DNA from: Peptococcaceae bacterium UBA7185
Lineage (GTDB): Bacteria; Bacillota; Peptococcia; Peptococcales; Peptococcaceae
Length of the DNA: 18,978 nt
NCBI GenBank assembly: GCA_002491065.1
Contig: DKVF01000033.1
Coordinates: 1 to 18,978 of the forward strand
Direction of reading: 5' to 3'
In this document: positions 6,297 to 13,416 of the stretch, piece by piece
Position numbering within the stretch: the stretch's first letter is position 1
How the letters are laid out: every line of letters begins with the position of its first letter
Translations under genes and position numbers: made by a program
The notes under the pieces: model-generated
What the model was told of the DNA's origin: nothing
Databases searched by the model: none
Seen by the model: the letters and a program-made list of their open reading frames with translations, nothing else

Positions 6297-8210
6297 ATGG
6301 CTTTTGAATATTTAACTAATGTGCCGCTTAAACAGGCACAAGAGGAGTATATGCAGTTGTTATTGCAAAACGGGTTTGCTGCAAAAACAGAGATGGTTGC
6401 CGTACAGCAGGCATGCGGCAGAATCACAGCACAGCCGGTTTATGCGCACATTTGTGCGCCGCATTATGCGGCCAGCGCTATGGATGGGGTCGCAATCGTG
6501 GCAAAAGACAGCTTTGGCGCTACAGAAACAACGCCGGTTATTTTGCGACCAGAGCAATTTATTGTTTTGGATACAGGCGATCCAATACCGGAAGGCTGTG
6601 ATGCGGTAATTATGGTGGAGGATCTGGTGAAGAATCCAGATGGCTCTATCACAATCTATGAGGCTGCAGTACCCTGGCAGCATATTCGTCAGATTGGCGA
6701 GGATGTGTGTGCCGGTGAGATGATTCTGGGCGCGCATATTGAAGTGACACCAGCTGCCATCGGCGCGATGATTGCAGCTGGTGTGCTGGAAATAGAAGTG
6801 ATAAAAAGGCCAGTAGTCGGAATTATTCCAACCGGTGACGAAATTGTACAGCCTTGTACAGACCCTAAACAGGGTGACATTTTGGAATTTAATTCCTCTA
6901 TTTTTTCCGCAATGCTTAGACAGTGGGGCGCTGAACCAGTCATTTATCCCATTGTGCCGGATCAGTTTGAGCAGATCAAGCAAGCTCTGGAGCAGGCAGT
7001 GGACGCTTGTGATATGGTGATTTTGAATGCTGGTTCTTCGGCTGGGCGAGAAGATTTTTCTGCGAAAGTAATTGAGGAAGTAGGGCAAGTCTTATATCAC
7101 GGTATTGCTATGAAGCCGGGCAAGCCTGCTATTTTAGGCTGTCAGGGTGCCAAGGCAATTTTAGGTGTGCCAGGGTATCCGGTATCCGGGATTATTGTGA
7201 TTGAGGAGCTTTTAAAACCATTAATTGCCTGCTGGCTACAGCATGGAACTGAGCGGGTGCAGACCGCGACCGCAAAACTGACAAGACCTGTTGTTTCTAG
7301 TTTGAAATATCAGGAGTTTGTGCGGGTACGCTTGGGCTATGTAGGGGATGAGTTGATGGCCTCTCCGCTCAGCCGTGGCAGCGGTGTAGTGTCTTCTTTG
7401 GTAAAAGCAGACGGCATTTTGGAGGTCCCACAGGGTGTAGAAGGTTATGAAGCAAGCAGTTTGGTGGAAGTGAAATTATTGAGCAGCGTAGAAAAACTGA
7501 AAAATACGCTGGTGATGATAGGCAGTCATGACCCATTGTTGGATGAGATCGCCAATTTGATGCATTTAGAAGACGCCAGCCTATATATGAGCTCTGCGCA
7601 TGTGGGCTCTATGGGCGGCATCATGGCAATTCGCAGGGGAGAGGCTCACGCTGCTGGATGTCATTTGTTGGACACAGAAACGGGAGAATATAATATCGCC
7701 TTTATAAAAAAATATTTTCCCAAGGGAGGCGTGAAACTGGTGCGTTGTGTAGGTCGCCAGCAGGGCCTGATGCTTCAGAAGGGGAATCCTCTGGGCATTG
7801 AGAAATTTACGGATATCACGAAGCTGGGTGTGCGCTATGTAAACAGACAGAAGGGTTCTGGTACACGGATTCTTACCGATTATCTCTGTAAACAACAGGG
7901 CGTTCAGCCAAAAGCTGTTTATGGCTATGAACGAGAAGAACTGACGCACACCAGTGTGGCGGCGCAGATTGCCAATGGGTCTGCAGATGCAGGGATGGGG
8001 ATATATTCGGCGGCCAAGCTCTATGATTTGGATTTTGTACCGATTTGCATTGAAGAATATGCGTTATTGATTTCAGACAAAGCCTGGGAAACTCCTATGA
8101 TGCAGCGATTGATAACTACCTTGAAAAGTAAAAAATTCCGGGAAAAGATCACAGCTATGGGCGGCTACATTCTTGACCGTCCTGGCGAGCTGATTGAGAT
8201 AGGGCAATGA
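6297..8210 (+). CDS. MoeA paralogue 2 fused to a C-terminal PBP-like domain
   Basis: This is a 637-residue fusion. Residues 1 to about 400 are MoeA-like: MDGVAIVAKD, DTGDPIPEGCDAVIMVED, PTGDEIVQ, NAGSSAGRED, KPGKPAILG and GVPGYPVSG. From about residue 410 a PBP-like domain follows (AAGCHLLDTETGEYNIAF, QKGNPLGI, NRQKGSGTRILTD, DAGMGIYSAA), homologous to the domain in the first gene of the operon. There is no signal peptide, so the binding domain acts in the cytoplasm, perhaps delivering or sensing the oxyanion. The start is ATG 6297, with AAGGGG 10 nt upstream; an upstream TTG sits on that ribosome binding site. MoeA-PBP fusions are known in archaea and Bacillota; the ligand is inferred. The stop overlaps the next gene by 4 nt. 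Confidence 0.9.
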   Translation: MAFEYLTNVPLKQAQEEYMQLLLQNGFAAKTEMVAVQQACGRITAQPVYAHICAPHYAASAMDGVAIVAKDSFGATETTPVILRPEQFIVLDTGDPIPEGCDAVIMVEDLVKNPDGSITIYEAAVPWQHIRQIGEDVCAGEMILGAHIEVTPAAIGAMIAAGVLEIEVIKRPVVGIIPTGDEIVQPCTDPKQGDILEFNSSIFSAMLRQWGAEPVIYPIVPDQFEQIKQALEQAVDACDMVILNAGSSAGREDFSAKVIEEVGQVLYHGIAMKPGKPAILGCQGAKAILGVPGYPVSGIIVIEELLKPLIACWLQHGTERVQTATAKLTRPVVSSLKYQEFVRVRLGYVGDELMASPLSRGSGVVSSLVKADGILEVPQGVEGYEASSLVEVKLLSSVEKLKNTLVMIGSHDPLLDEIANLMHLEDASLYMSSAHVGSMGGIMAIRRGEAHAAGCHLLDTETGEYNIAFIKKYFPKGGVKLVRCVGRQQGLMLQKGNPLGIEKFTDITKLGVRYVNRQKGSGTRILTDYLCKQQGVQPKAVYGYEREELTHTSVAAQIANGSADAGMGIYSAAKLYDLDFVPICIEEYALLISDKAWETPMMQRLITTLKSKKFREKITAMGGYILDRPGELIEIGQ

Positions 8211-9613
8211 AATTTTATGATGCGGTGGTAATCGGCGGCGGTGTGTTGGGGTGTTTTACTGCCAGAAATCTGCGCCGGTGGAATATTTCTGTGTTGTTAA
8301 TAGAGGCAGCTGAGGATGTCTGTACCGGCATTACCCGTTCTAATACAGCAATTGTATATTCGGGCTGTGACAACAAACCCAACAGTTTAAAAGCTCATAT
8401 GACAGTGCGAGCCAACGCGGAATTTGAAGCGTTGTGTCAGGAGCTTGAGGTGCCATTCAAGCGCTGTGGCTCTCTCATGGTGAGTTGTGGACCGAAAGGA
8501 AACGCTGTATTACAGAAAAAGTTGGAAAAAGGACGGCTTAATGGAGTGCCAGGGCTTAGAATATTGTCTGCTGCGGAGGCGCTAGAGCTGGAACCTGCCT
8601 TGACAAAGGGGATACATTCAGCCTTGTATGCGCCCAGTACAGGTACTGTAAATCCATGGCAGTTTGGAATTGCTGCATTTGAGAATGCAATTTATAATGA
8701 CTGCGCTGTAAGTTTACACAATCGGGTGTTGGCGATTCAGAAATATACTGGTGGTTATGTAGTAGAGACAGAGCAGGGGAGTGTTAGATGTCGGGTTTTA
8801 TGTAACTGTGCAGGTTTGCAGGCTGCTCAGGTACAGGAAATGTTGTTTCCGCCCAGCGTGCGTATTGTTCCTGACGCCGGTGATTATCTGGTGCTGGATA
8901 AAAGTGTAGTTGGGCCGAAACATATTATTTTTCATGAATCGGAGGAATCAGGCAAGGGTCTGACGGCAGTGCCTACTGTAGAGGGCAGCCTGCTGCTGGG
9001 TCCCACCAAGCGTCCTTGCACTGAAGAATATGCTGCTGTGGAGCGAAATGAGCTGGAGTCCTTGCAGAAATTGACACAGGAAATACTGCCAGACGTAGAT
9101 CTAAAGCTGCAGATTAGGTCCTTTGCGGCTGTACGACCGAATCCACAGCATGTGATAGAGAAAAATGGGCAATATTTGCCCGATGGCAGGAGTATCAATA
9201 GCTTTGTGATAGAGGAACCAGCGCCTGGTTTTTACAGTTTGATCGGGATAAAAACGCCTGGACTTACCTGTGCCGATCAATTAGGCGCTTATCTTGCAAG
9301 AAAAGCGGCTGATTATTTGCAGGCTGACAAAAATATGCGATTTGTGTCCAAACGGATGGCAATTAAACAGGCTCGTCAGTTAGAGTATAAGGCAAGAGCC
9401 GCACTGGTTGCGCAAGCACCTGATTATGGTGAGATCATCTGTCATTGTGAGGATGTAACGCGGGCAGAGGTGCTTGCAGCCATTGACCGTGGCGCTGTGG
9501 ATATAAATGGAGTGAAACGCCGTGTTGGAGCCGGTTTGGGCCGGTGCCAGGGGGGACGATGCCGTCTTGCAGTTGAGGCGCTCCTAAAGGAGGCAGGGCA
9601 TGAAGGACTGTGA
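8207..9613 (+). CDS. FAD-dependent oxidoreductase with C-terminal BFD-like [2Fe-2S] domain (GlpA/DAO family)
   Basis: This is a 468-residue flavoprotein. The N-terminal Rossmann motif is GGGVLG (residues 10-15) and the family-typical VPFKRCGSLMV segment follows near residue 82. The C-terminus carries a BFD-like iron-sulfur domain with CHC (Cys412, Cys414) and CQGGRC (Cys447, Cys452). This architecture matches the catalytic flavoprotein of clostridial anaerobic glycerol-3-phosphate dehydrogenase and L-2-hydroxyglutarate-type dehydrogenases. The ATG overlaps the MoeA-2 stop (ATGA), so it is surely in the same operon. The next gene encodes its usual NAD(P)/FAD partner. Its place inside a pterin cofactor operon suggests a redox role with AOR or in cofactor synthesis, which is inference. 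The substrate is unknown. Confidence 0.82.
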   Translation: MKFYDAVVIGGGVLGCFTARNLRRWNISVLLIEAAEDVCTGITRSNTAIVYSGCDNKPNSLKAHMTVRANAEFEALCQELEVPFKRCGSLMVSCGPKGNAVLQKKLEKGRLNGVPGLRILSAAEALELEPALTKGIHSALYAPSTGTVNPWQFGIAAFENAIYNDCAVSLHNRVLAIQKYTGGYVVETEQGSVRCRVLCNCAGLQAAQVQEMLFPPSVRIVPDAGDYLVLDKSVVGPKHIIFHESEESGKGLTAVPTVEGSLLLGPTKRPCTEEYAAVERNELESLQKLTQEILPDVDLKLQIRSFAAVRPNPQHVIEKNGQYLPDGRSINSFVIEEPAPGFYSLIGIKTPGLTCADQLGAYLARKAADYLQADKNMRFVSKRMAIKQARQLEYKARAALVAQAPDYGEIICHCEDVTRAEVLAAIDRGAVDINGVKRRVGAGLGRCQGGRCRLAVEALLKEAGHEGL

Positions 9614-10487
9614 GCTTTTAATCATCGGCGCCGGTGTGGCGGGACTGACCGCAGCCAGAACTGCGGCAGAATCAGGCTGTCATCAAGTTGTGCTAGTGGA
9701 CAGTAAAGCCAAACCGGGCGGGGTGCTGCTGCAGTGTGCCCATCAGGGATTCGGGCAGGGTTTAACAGGTCCTCAGTATATTGAGCAACTGTTGCGCGAC
9801 TTCCCAAAACAAGTGGAACTGCAATGCGCTACGACGGCGTTGTCGATTTCAAAAGACAAGGTAACTGTGTTGTCCGGTGCAAAAACGGGATTGCAGAGAC
9901 TACGTTTTCAGGAACTGATTTTTGCCGCCGGTTGTCGGGAGATTCCGGCCGGTGCGTTGCAGCTTGCTGGCACAAGACCAGAAGGCGTCTATACAGCAGG
10001 CCAGGTACAGGAGATGATGAATCTGCAATATCGGGTACCAGAAGGACCGGCAGTTATTTTAGGCAGCGGAGATTTGGGATTGATTATGGCTGGTCAGCTC
10101 AGTGCTAGCGGTTGCAAAGTAAATGCTTTGGTGGAACAGAGAGAAAAATGCGGAGGGTTACCCAGAAATCAGCTGTATTTGGAGCGCTATGCCCTTCCAC
10201 TTCTGTGTAATTCTACTGTTAGCCGCGTGTATGGGGAAAGGAAGCTGGAGGGCGTGGTTGTCCATAATCGTCAAAGTGGTAAAGAGTATCACATTCCCTG
10301 CAGGACACTGCTCATCGCGGCAGGCTACACACCGGAGCGAACACTGATACAGGGGTTAGGCGCGCCGGAATGGCTCCAGCTTTGCGGTAATTGTAAAGCA
10401 GTTCACAGTATGATAGAGGGCGTTATTCAGGAAGGAAAAACAGCGGGCACAAAAGCCTGGCGGAATATACGGAGTGGAGTATGTTAG
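9600..10487 (+). CDS. NAD(P)/FAD-dependent oxidoreductase, partner of the preceding flavoprotein
   Basis: This 295-residue two-dinucleotide-fold flavoprotein has an FAD motif GAGVAG (residues 10-15) and an NAD(P) motif GSGDLG (155-160). The segment GGVLLQCAHQGFGQGLTGPQY and the C-terminal LCGNCKAVHSMIEGVIQEG resemble the flavoprotein that accompanies GlpA-like subunits in clostridial glycerol-3-phosphate dehydrogenase operons. Those proteins are usually around 400 residues, so this one is compact, although both ends look complete. It overlaps the previous gene by 14 nt, yet has AAAGGAGG 6 nt before its ATG. It overlaps moaA by 7 nt. The third, DUF1667-type small subunit of that system is absent. 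It probably passes electrons between NAD(P)H and the BFD domain. Confidence 0.78.
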   Translation: MKDCELLIIGAGVAGLTAARTAAESGCHQVVLVDSKAKPGGVLLQCAHQGFGQGLTGPQYIEQLLRDFPKQVELQCATTALSISKDKVTVLSGAKTGLQRLRFQELIFAAGCREIPAGALQLAGTRPEGVYTAGQVQEMMNLQYRVPEGPAVILGSGDLGLIMAGQLSASGCKVNALVEQREKCGGLPRNQLYLERYALPLLCNSTVSRVYGERKLEGVVVHNRQSGKEYHIPCRTLLIAAGYTPERTLIQGLGAPEWLQLCGNCKAVHSMIEGVIQEGKTAGTKAWRNIRSGVC

Positions 10488-11434
10488 ATCAGTATAAACG
10501 TAATATTAATTATATGCGAATTTCGGTCACAGAATTATGTAATCTTCGCTGTCGATATTGTATGCCGGCAGAAGGGATCTGCAAAAAAGAGCATGAGGAG
10601 ATGCTGAGCGAGGATGAATTAATACAGGCCGTTGAAGTCGCAGTTTCATTGGGCATCACCAAGTTGCGTATAACTGGTGGGGAACCATTAGTTAAAAGGA
10701 ATATTATTTCTATTTGTCGCAGGATTGCAGCCGTGAAAGGGATTCGTGAGGTTTGTATGACAACAAACGGTATTTTGCTTCCTGCATTGGCAGTGCCATT
10801 GAGAGAGGCTGGCGTTACACGGTTAAATATAAGCCTGGATACGTTGGATAGGGAAAAATATGCCTATATTACACGCGGTGGAGTGCTGGACGATGCATGG
10901 GCGGGAATAGAGGCAGCTTTATCGGCAGGCTTTCAGAAGGTTAAACTTAATGCAGTGTTAATTGGCGGTTTTAACGATGATGAGATTGCTGCGTTGGCAG
11001 AGCTGACAAAACGGTACCCGCTGGATGTACGTTTTATTGAAATGATGCCTATGTATAATAGCGGGGATTTTGATGAAGCGGCATTTCTTCCCTGTGAAAA
11101 GGTACTGGAAGTGTTGCCGGAACTGGTGGCAGTGGAGCCGGATGGCGGCGTCGCACAACTATATCAACTGCCGGGAGCTATGGGAAGGGTTGGACTGATT
11201 CGACCGGTAAACGCGCACTTCTGTGGAAGCTGTAATCGGATTCGACTGACAGCAGACGGCAAAATTAAGCCTTGTTTACATTCTGCGGAGGAATACAGCA
11301 TCAAAGGCCTTGATTTTACCGGAATGCGCTCTGCGATGGAAACGGCAATCCAGCGAAAACCGGAATGGCATGGCGAGATGAGTTTTAAAAAACGCAGTCA
11401 GGCAGGCAGAAATATGAATCAGATCGGAGGATAA
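10481..11434 (+). CDS. moaA: GTP 3',8-cyclase MoaA
   Basis: This is a 317-residue radical SAM enzyme. The SAM cluster motif CNLRCRYC supplies Cys20, Cys24 and Cys27. ITGGEP is at residues 64-69, and the second [4Fe-4S] cluster uses Cys248, Cys251 and Cys265 in CGSCNRIRLTADG...PC. The protein ends NQIGG, the C-terminal Gly-Gly needed for activity in this family. MoaA converts GTP to 3',8-cyclo-GTP, the first step of cofactor synthesis, with MoaC from the next gene. The ATG overlaps the previous stop by 7 nt and has GGAG 6 nt upstream. The length is slightly shorter than E. coli MoaA (329). Confidence 0.94.
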   Translation: MLDQYKRNINYMRISVTELCNLRCRYCMPAEGICKKEHEEMLSEDELIQAVEVAVSLGITKLRITGGEPLVKRNIISICRRIAAVKGIREVCMTTNGILLPALAVPLREAGVTRLNISLDTLDREKYAYITRGGVLDDAWAGIEAALSAGFQKVKLNAVLIGGFNDDEIAALAELTKRYPLDVRFIEMMPMYNSGDFDEAAFLPCEKVLEVLPELVAVEPDGGVAQLYQLPGAMGRVGLIRPVNAHFCGSCNRIRLTADGKIKPCLHSAEEYSIKGLDFTGMRSAMETAIQRKPEWHGEMSFKKRSQAGRNMNQIGG

Positions 11435-11436
11435 CC

Positions 11437-11922
11437 ATGGAGGATTTCACACATTTTAATGAAAAAGGTAGAGCGAAGATGGTTGACGTGGGAGAAAAGC
11501 CTATATCGCAACGTGTGGCAGTGGCAGCCGGACGAGTGTTGGTGAACGAAAAAACCTTTCAGTTGATCCGTTCCGGCGGAATGAAAAAAGGAGACGTTCT
11601 CACAGTAGCCCAAATTGCCGGTGTGATGGGTGCAAAGCAAACATCAACTTTGATTCCGATGTGCCATCCTATCCTGATGGACGGAATTGATTTGGAACTG
11701 CAACTGGACGAGGCGCGGCATTCCGTTGAAATCATTGCCAAAATATCCTGCGACGGAAGGACAGGTGTGGAAATGGAAGCGCTCACAGCGGTCAGTGTTG
11801 CTGCATTGACAATTTACGATATGTGCAAGGCTATTCAGAAAGATATGACAATTACAGATATTCGATTATTGCAGAAGCGCGGCGGTGTGCATGGAGATTA
11901 TATGAGGGAGGAATGCAAATGA
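11437..11922 (+). CDS. moaC: Cyclic pyranopterin monophosphate synthase MoaC
   Basis: The 161-residue length equals the E. coli protein. Conserved motifs are KMVDVGEKP, QTSTLIPMCHP with the catalytic His, GVEMEALTAVSVAALTIYD and YDMCKA, whose Asp and Lys match E. coli Asp128 and Lys131. MoaC turns the MoaA product into cPMP. The usual GGKSG near the C-terminus is GGVHG here, a change of two conserved residues; the Lys just before it is kept, so activity is likely. GGAGG lies 6 nt before the ATG, and the gap to moaA is 2 nt. Confidence 0.94.
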   Translation: MEDFTHFNEKGRAKMVDVGEKPISQRVAVAAGRVLVNEKTFQLIRSGGMKKGDVLTVAQIAGVMGAKQTSTLIPMCHPILMDGIDLELQLDEARHSVEIIAKISCDGRTGVEMEALTAVSVAALTIYDMCKAIQKDMTITDIRLLQKRGGVHGDYMREECK

Positions 11923-12422
11923 GCTATTCGGCAGCGGTCATTACAGTCAGTGATAAAGGGTATCTTGGCCAGCGGGTTGATACCAGCGGGCCGAATCTTT
12001 GCGCCCTATTGGAAGAAAGAGGCTTTCGGGTGTGTTATACGGCTCTTGTGCCTGATGATTCGGAGCAAATTAAACAGGAACTTGTGAAATGTTCAGATGA
12101 CTTAGGAGTTGCTCTGATACTCACCACCGGGGGCACAGGTTTTTCTCCCCGAGATATTACGCCGGAGGCCACCAATGCCGTGATTGAACGGGCCACTCCG
12201 GGTATTCCGGAAGTGATGCGGGCAGAAAGTATGAAAATTACTTCCCATGGCTGCTTGTCCCGGTCTGTTGCCGGTATTCGCAAGCGCAGTTTGATTGTGA
12301 ATCTGCCGGGCAGCAAAAAAGCGGCGCAGGAAAATCTATTGGCAGTGATAGAGCCTATTCGCCATGGTTTGGATATGCTTCATGGCGAAGGCAGTGCGGA
12401 TTGTGCATTGCCAGAAACATAA
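11919..12422 (+). CDS. mogA: Molybdopterin adenylyltransferase MogA/MoaB
   Basis: This 167-residue single-domain protein has the family signature TTGGTGFSPRDITPEAT near residues 67-83, followed by SRSVAGIRKRSLIVNLPGS. MogA-type enzymes attach AMP to molybdopterin, giving the substrate for MoeA. The start at 11919 overlaps the moaC stop (ATGA) and has GGAGG 7 nt upstream; a possible ATG six bases further up would be too close to that site. It is the last gene of the long operon, directly before a strong terminator. Confidence 0.93.
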   Translation: MSYSAAVITVSDKGYLGQRVDTSGPNLCALLEERGFRVCYTALVPDDSEQIKQELVKCSDDLGVALILTTGGTGFSPRDITPEATNAVIERATPGIPEVMRAESMKITSHGCLSRSVAGIRKRSLIVNLPGSKKAAQENLLAVIEPIRHGLDMLHGEGSADCALPET

Positions 12423-12427
12423 AAAGC

Positions 12428-12470
12428 ACAAGCGCAAAAATTCCGGTGTAAGAAGAATTTTTGCGCTTGT
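12428..12470. terminator. Bidirectional intrinsic terminator between mogA and the MoaE-like gene
   Basis: The 16-bp arms ACAAGCGCAAAAATTC (12428-12443) and GAATTTTTGCGCTTGT (12455-12470) are perfect, with an 11-nt loop. Short T-rich stretches follow on each side. It begins 5 nt after the mogA stop and ends 1 nt before the stop of the convergent gene, so it serves both operons. Confidence 0.8.
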
Positions 12471-12471
12471 T

Positions 12472-12864
12472 TCAGTTTAATTCAATTTCTTTGACACATT
12501 CACTTTTTATACGTCCGACCAAATATTGCAGTGCCTCTATGACTCGTGGCCGAATATCGCCGCCAATGAGAACAAACATGATATCTTCTCCCAAATGCAA
12601 TTCGCCCTCGTTCAGCCAGACGCGCACATAATAGATTCCATCCAGCCGACGGGTGTCGGCAATGACTGCTTCGACCTTCGCGGCATCGTAGGAAAAAAGC
12701 ATTCCAGTAACAGGTTTAGTAGTTTGGTTCCCTTGACGCACCATGGCTTTGGCACTTTGACGCACGACGCCGTTATGGGTCAGATACATACCGACTTTGT
12801 GCGCGTCTTTGTGTGCTTTGGCCTCTTTAAGCCATACGTCCATCGATGGTATTGGTTTACTCAT
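12472..12864 (-). CDS. MoaE-like protein, divergent molybdopterin synthase large subunit
   Basis: This 130-residue protein resembles MoaE in its order of elements: KVGMYLTHNGVVR (residues 23-35), a helix with VIADTRRLDGIYYVRVWLNEGEL, then GEDIMFVLIGGD and an amphipathic helix ending GRIKSECVKEIE with a Lys that aligns with the catalytic Lys of E. coli MoaE. MoaE combines with MoaD to put the dithiolene sulfurs into cPMP. Differences: the His-Arg pair before the last helix is Ile-Arg, and the C-terminal tail is short. Short forms like this occur in Clostridia, which makes the assignment reasonable but not certain. AGGAGG lies 7 nt before the ATG. It follows the 81-residue gene by 29 nt. Confidence 0.72.
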   Translation of the reverse strand: MSKPIPSMDVWLKEAKAHKDAHKVGMYLTHNGVVRQSAKAMVRQGNQTTKPVTGMLFSYDAAKVEAVIADTRRLDGIYYVRVWLNEGELHLGEDIMFVLIGGDIRPRVIEALQYLVGRIKSECVKEIELN

Positions 12865-12893
12865 GAGTTAACCTCCTGATTCGTAGAATTTTG

Positions 12894-13139
12894 TCAACCG
12901 CCCGCCGATAAAAAGCGCAGAAAAAAACGACGGTGGATGTCTTGCACATCAGCAACTTCACCGGTTATGTGAAGTTGTATGCGAGGAAGATTCCAGGGAG
13001 GAGCCGACGGCTTTTGCGCCTTCAAGGAAATGCAGCAGGATTTATAATAAAAATTTCCATTCTGTTGTGTAACGTCAGGCTGGGACAGAAAAAATTCCTG
13101 TGCCCGCTCCAACGATACAGCCCAGTTTTCATCAATCAT
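12894..13139 (-). CDS. Small protein of unknown function ending in Gly-Gly, paired with the MoaE-like gene
   Basis: I do not recognise this 81-residue protein. It is likely to be real: the ATG at 13139 is preceded by AAGGAGGAG, it is the first gene of a two-gene unit with the MoaE-like gene, and it has no frame conflict. The predicted arrangement is an N-terminal helix (VSLERAQEFFLSQ), two strands (NFYYKSCCISLK and IQLHITGEV), and a C-terminal helix DIHRRFFLRFLSAGG. The adjacent Cys36-Cys37 pair and the terminal Gly-Gly stand out; the latter resembles a MoaD tail, but the order of elements is not a clear beta-grasp. It could be a partner or regulator of the MoaE-like protein. No signal peptide or membrane segment is visible. 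Confidence 0.65.
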   Translation of the reverse strand: MIDENWAVSLERAQEFFLSQPDVTQQNGNFYYKSCCISLKAQKPSAPPWNLPRIQLHITGEVADVQDIHRRFFLRFLSAGG

Positions 13140-13162
13140 TATGCTCTCTCCTCCTTGTTTAT

Positions 13163-13191
13163 ACTATACGGGATTTCAGCAGAAAAGAAAA
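13163..13191 (-). promoter_or_regulatory. Possible promoter of the small-protein/MoaE-like operon
   Basis: On the minus strand, -10 TATAGT (13168-13163) lies 17 nt from a weak -35 TTTTCT (13191-13186). The leader would be about 20 nt. The support is moderate at best. Confidence 0.35.
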
Positions 13192-13211
13192 GGGAAATTT
13201 TTGAAAAACTA

Positions 13212-13240
13212 TTGAAAAATCAGATTAACCATGTTATAGT
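13212..13240 (+). promoter_or_regulatory. Strong promoter candidate upstream of tupA
   Basis: A -35 TTGAAA (13212-13217) and -10 TATAGT (13235-13240) are spaced by 17 nt, and TG at 13232-13233 makes an extended -10. The transcript would begin near 13247, about 170 nt before the tupA ATG. Confidence 0.65.
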
Positions 13241-13337
13241 AGTAGCATATAATGACGGTCTAAGAAACTTAGGCATTTCAATTTTGTTTAAATTATTTTG
13301 TAAAGCGGTGGACGAGCCTCTTTTCTAAAAACATTTA

Positions 13338-13364
13338 AGCACAGTTTGCTGTGCCTTTTTGTTT
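13338..13364 (+). terminator. Intrinsic terminator inside the tupA leader (possible attenuator)
   Basis: GCACAG (13339-13344), loop TTTG, CTGTGC (13349-13354), then CTTTTTGTTT. It stands between the strong promoter and the tupA ribosome binding site. Therefore either transcription into tup is attenuated or the upstream transcript is a short RNA of about 115 nt. An earlier hairpin CTAAG-AAA-CTTAG lies near 13259-13271. Confidence 0.65.
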
Positions 13365-13416
13365 GGAATAGGCTGGTCATTTTTATTTTCTAAAAAATCC
13401 TATGGAGGGGAAATTC

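Noticed and set aside
6360..7088. 242-codon open frame on the minus strand
   Set aside because: Antisense to the second MoeA; rich in Cys, His and Trp in a way typical of a shadow frame, with no family motif.
13241..13340. Mini-ykkC-like or other known riboswitch in the tupA leader
   Set aside because: Two ACGR tetranucleotides are present, but they are not in the loops of stable stems.
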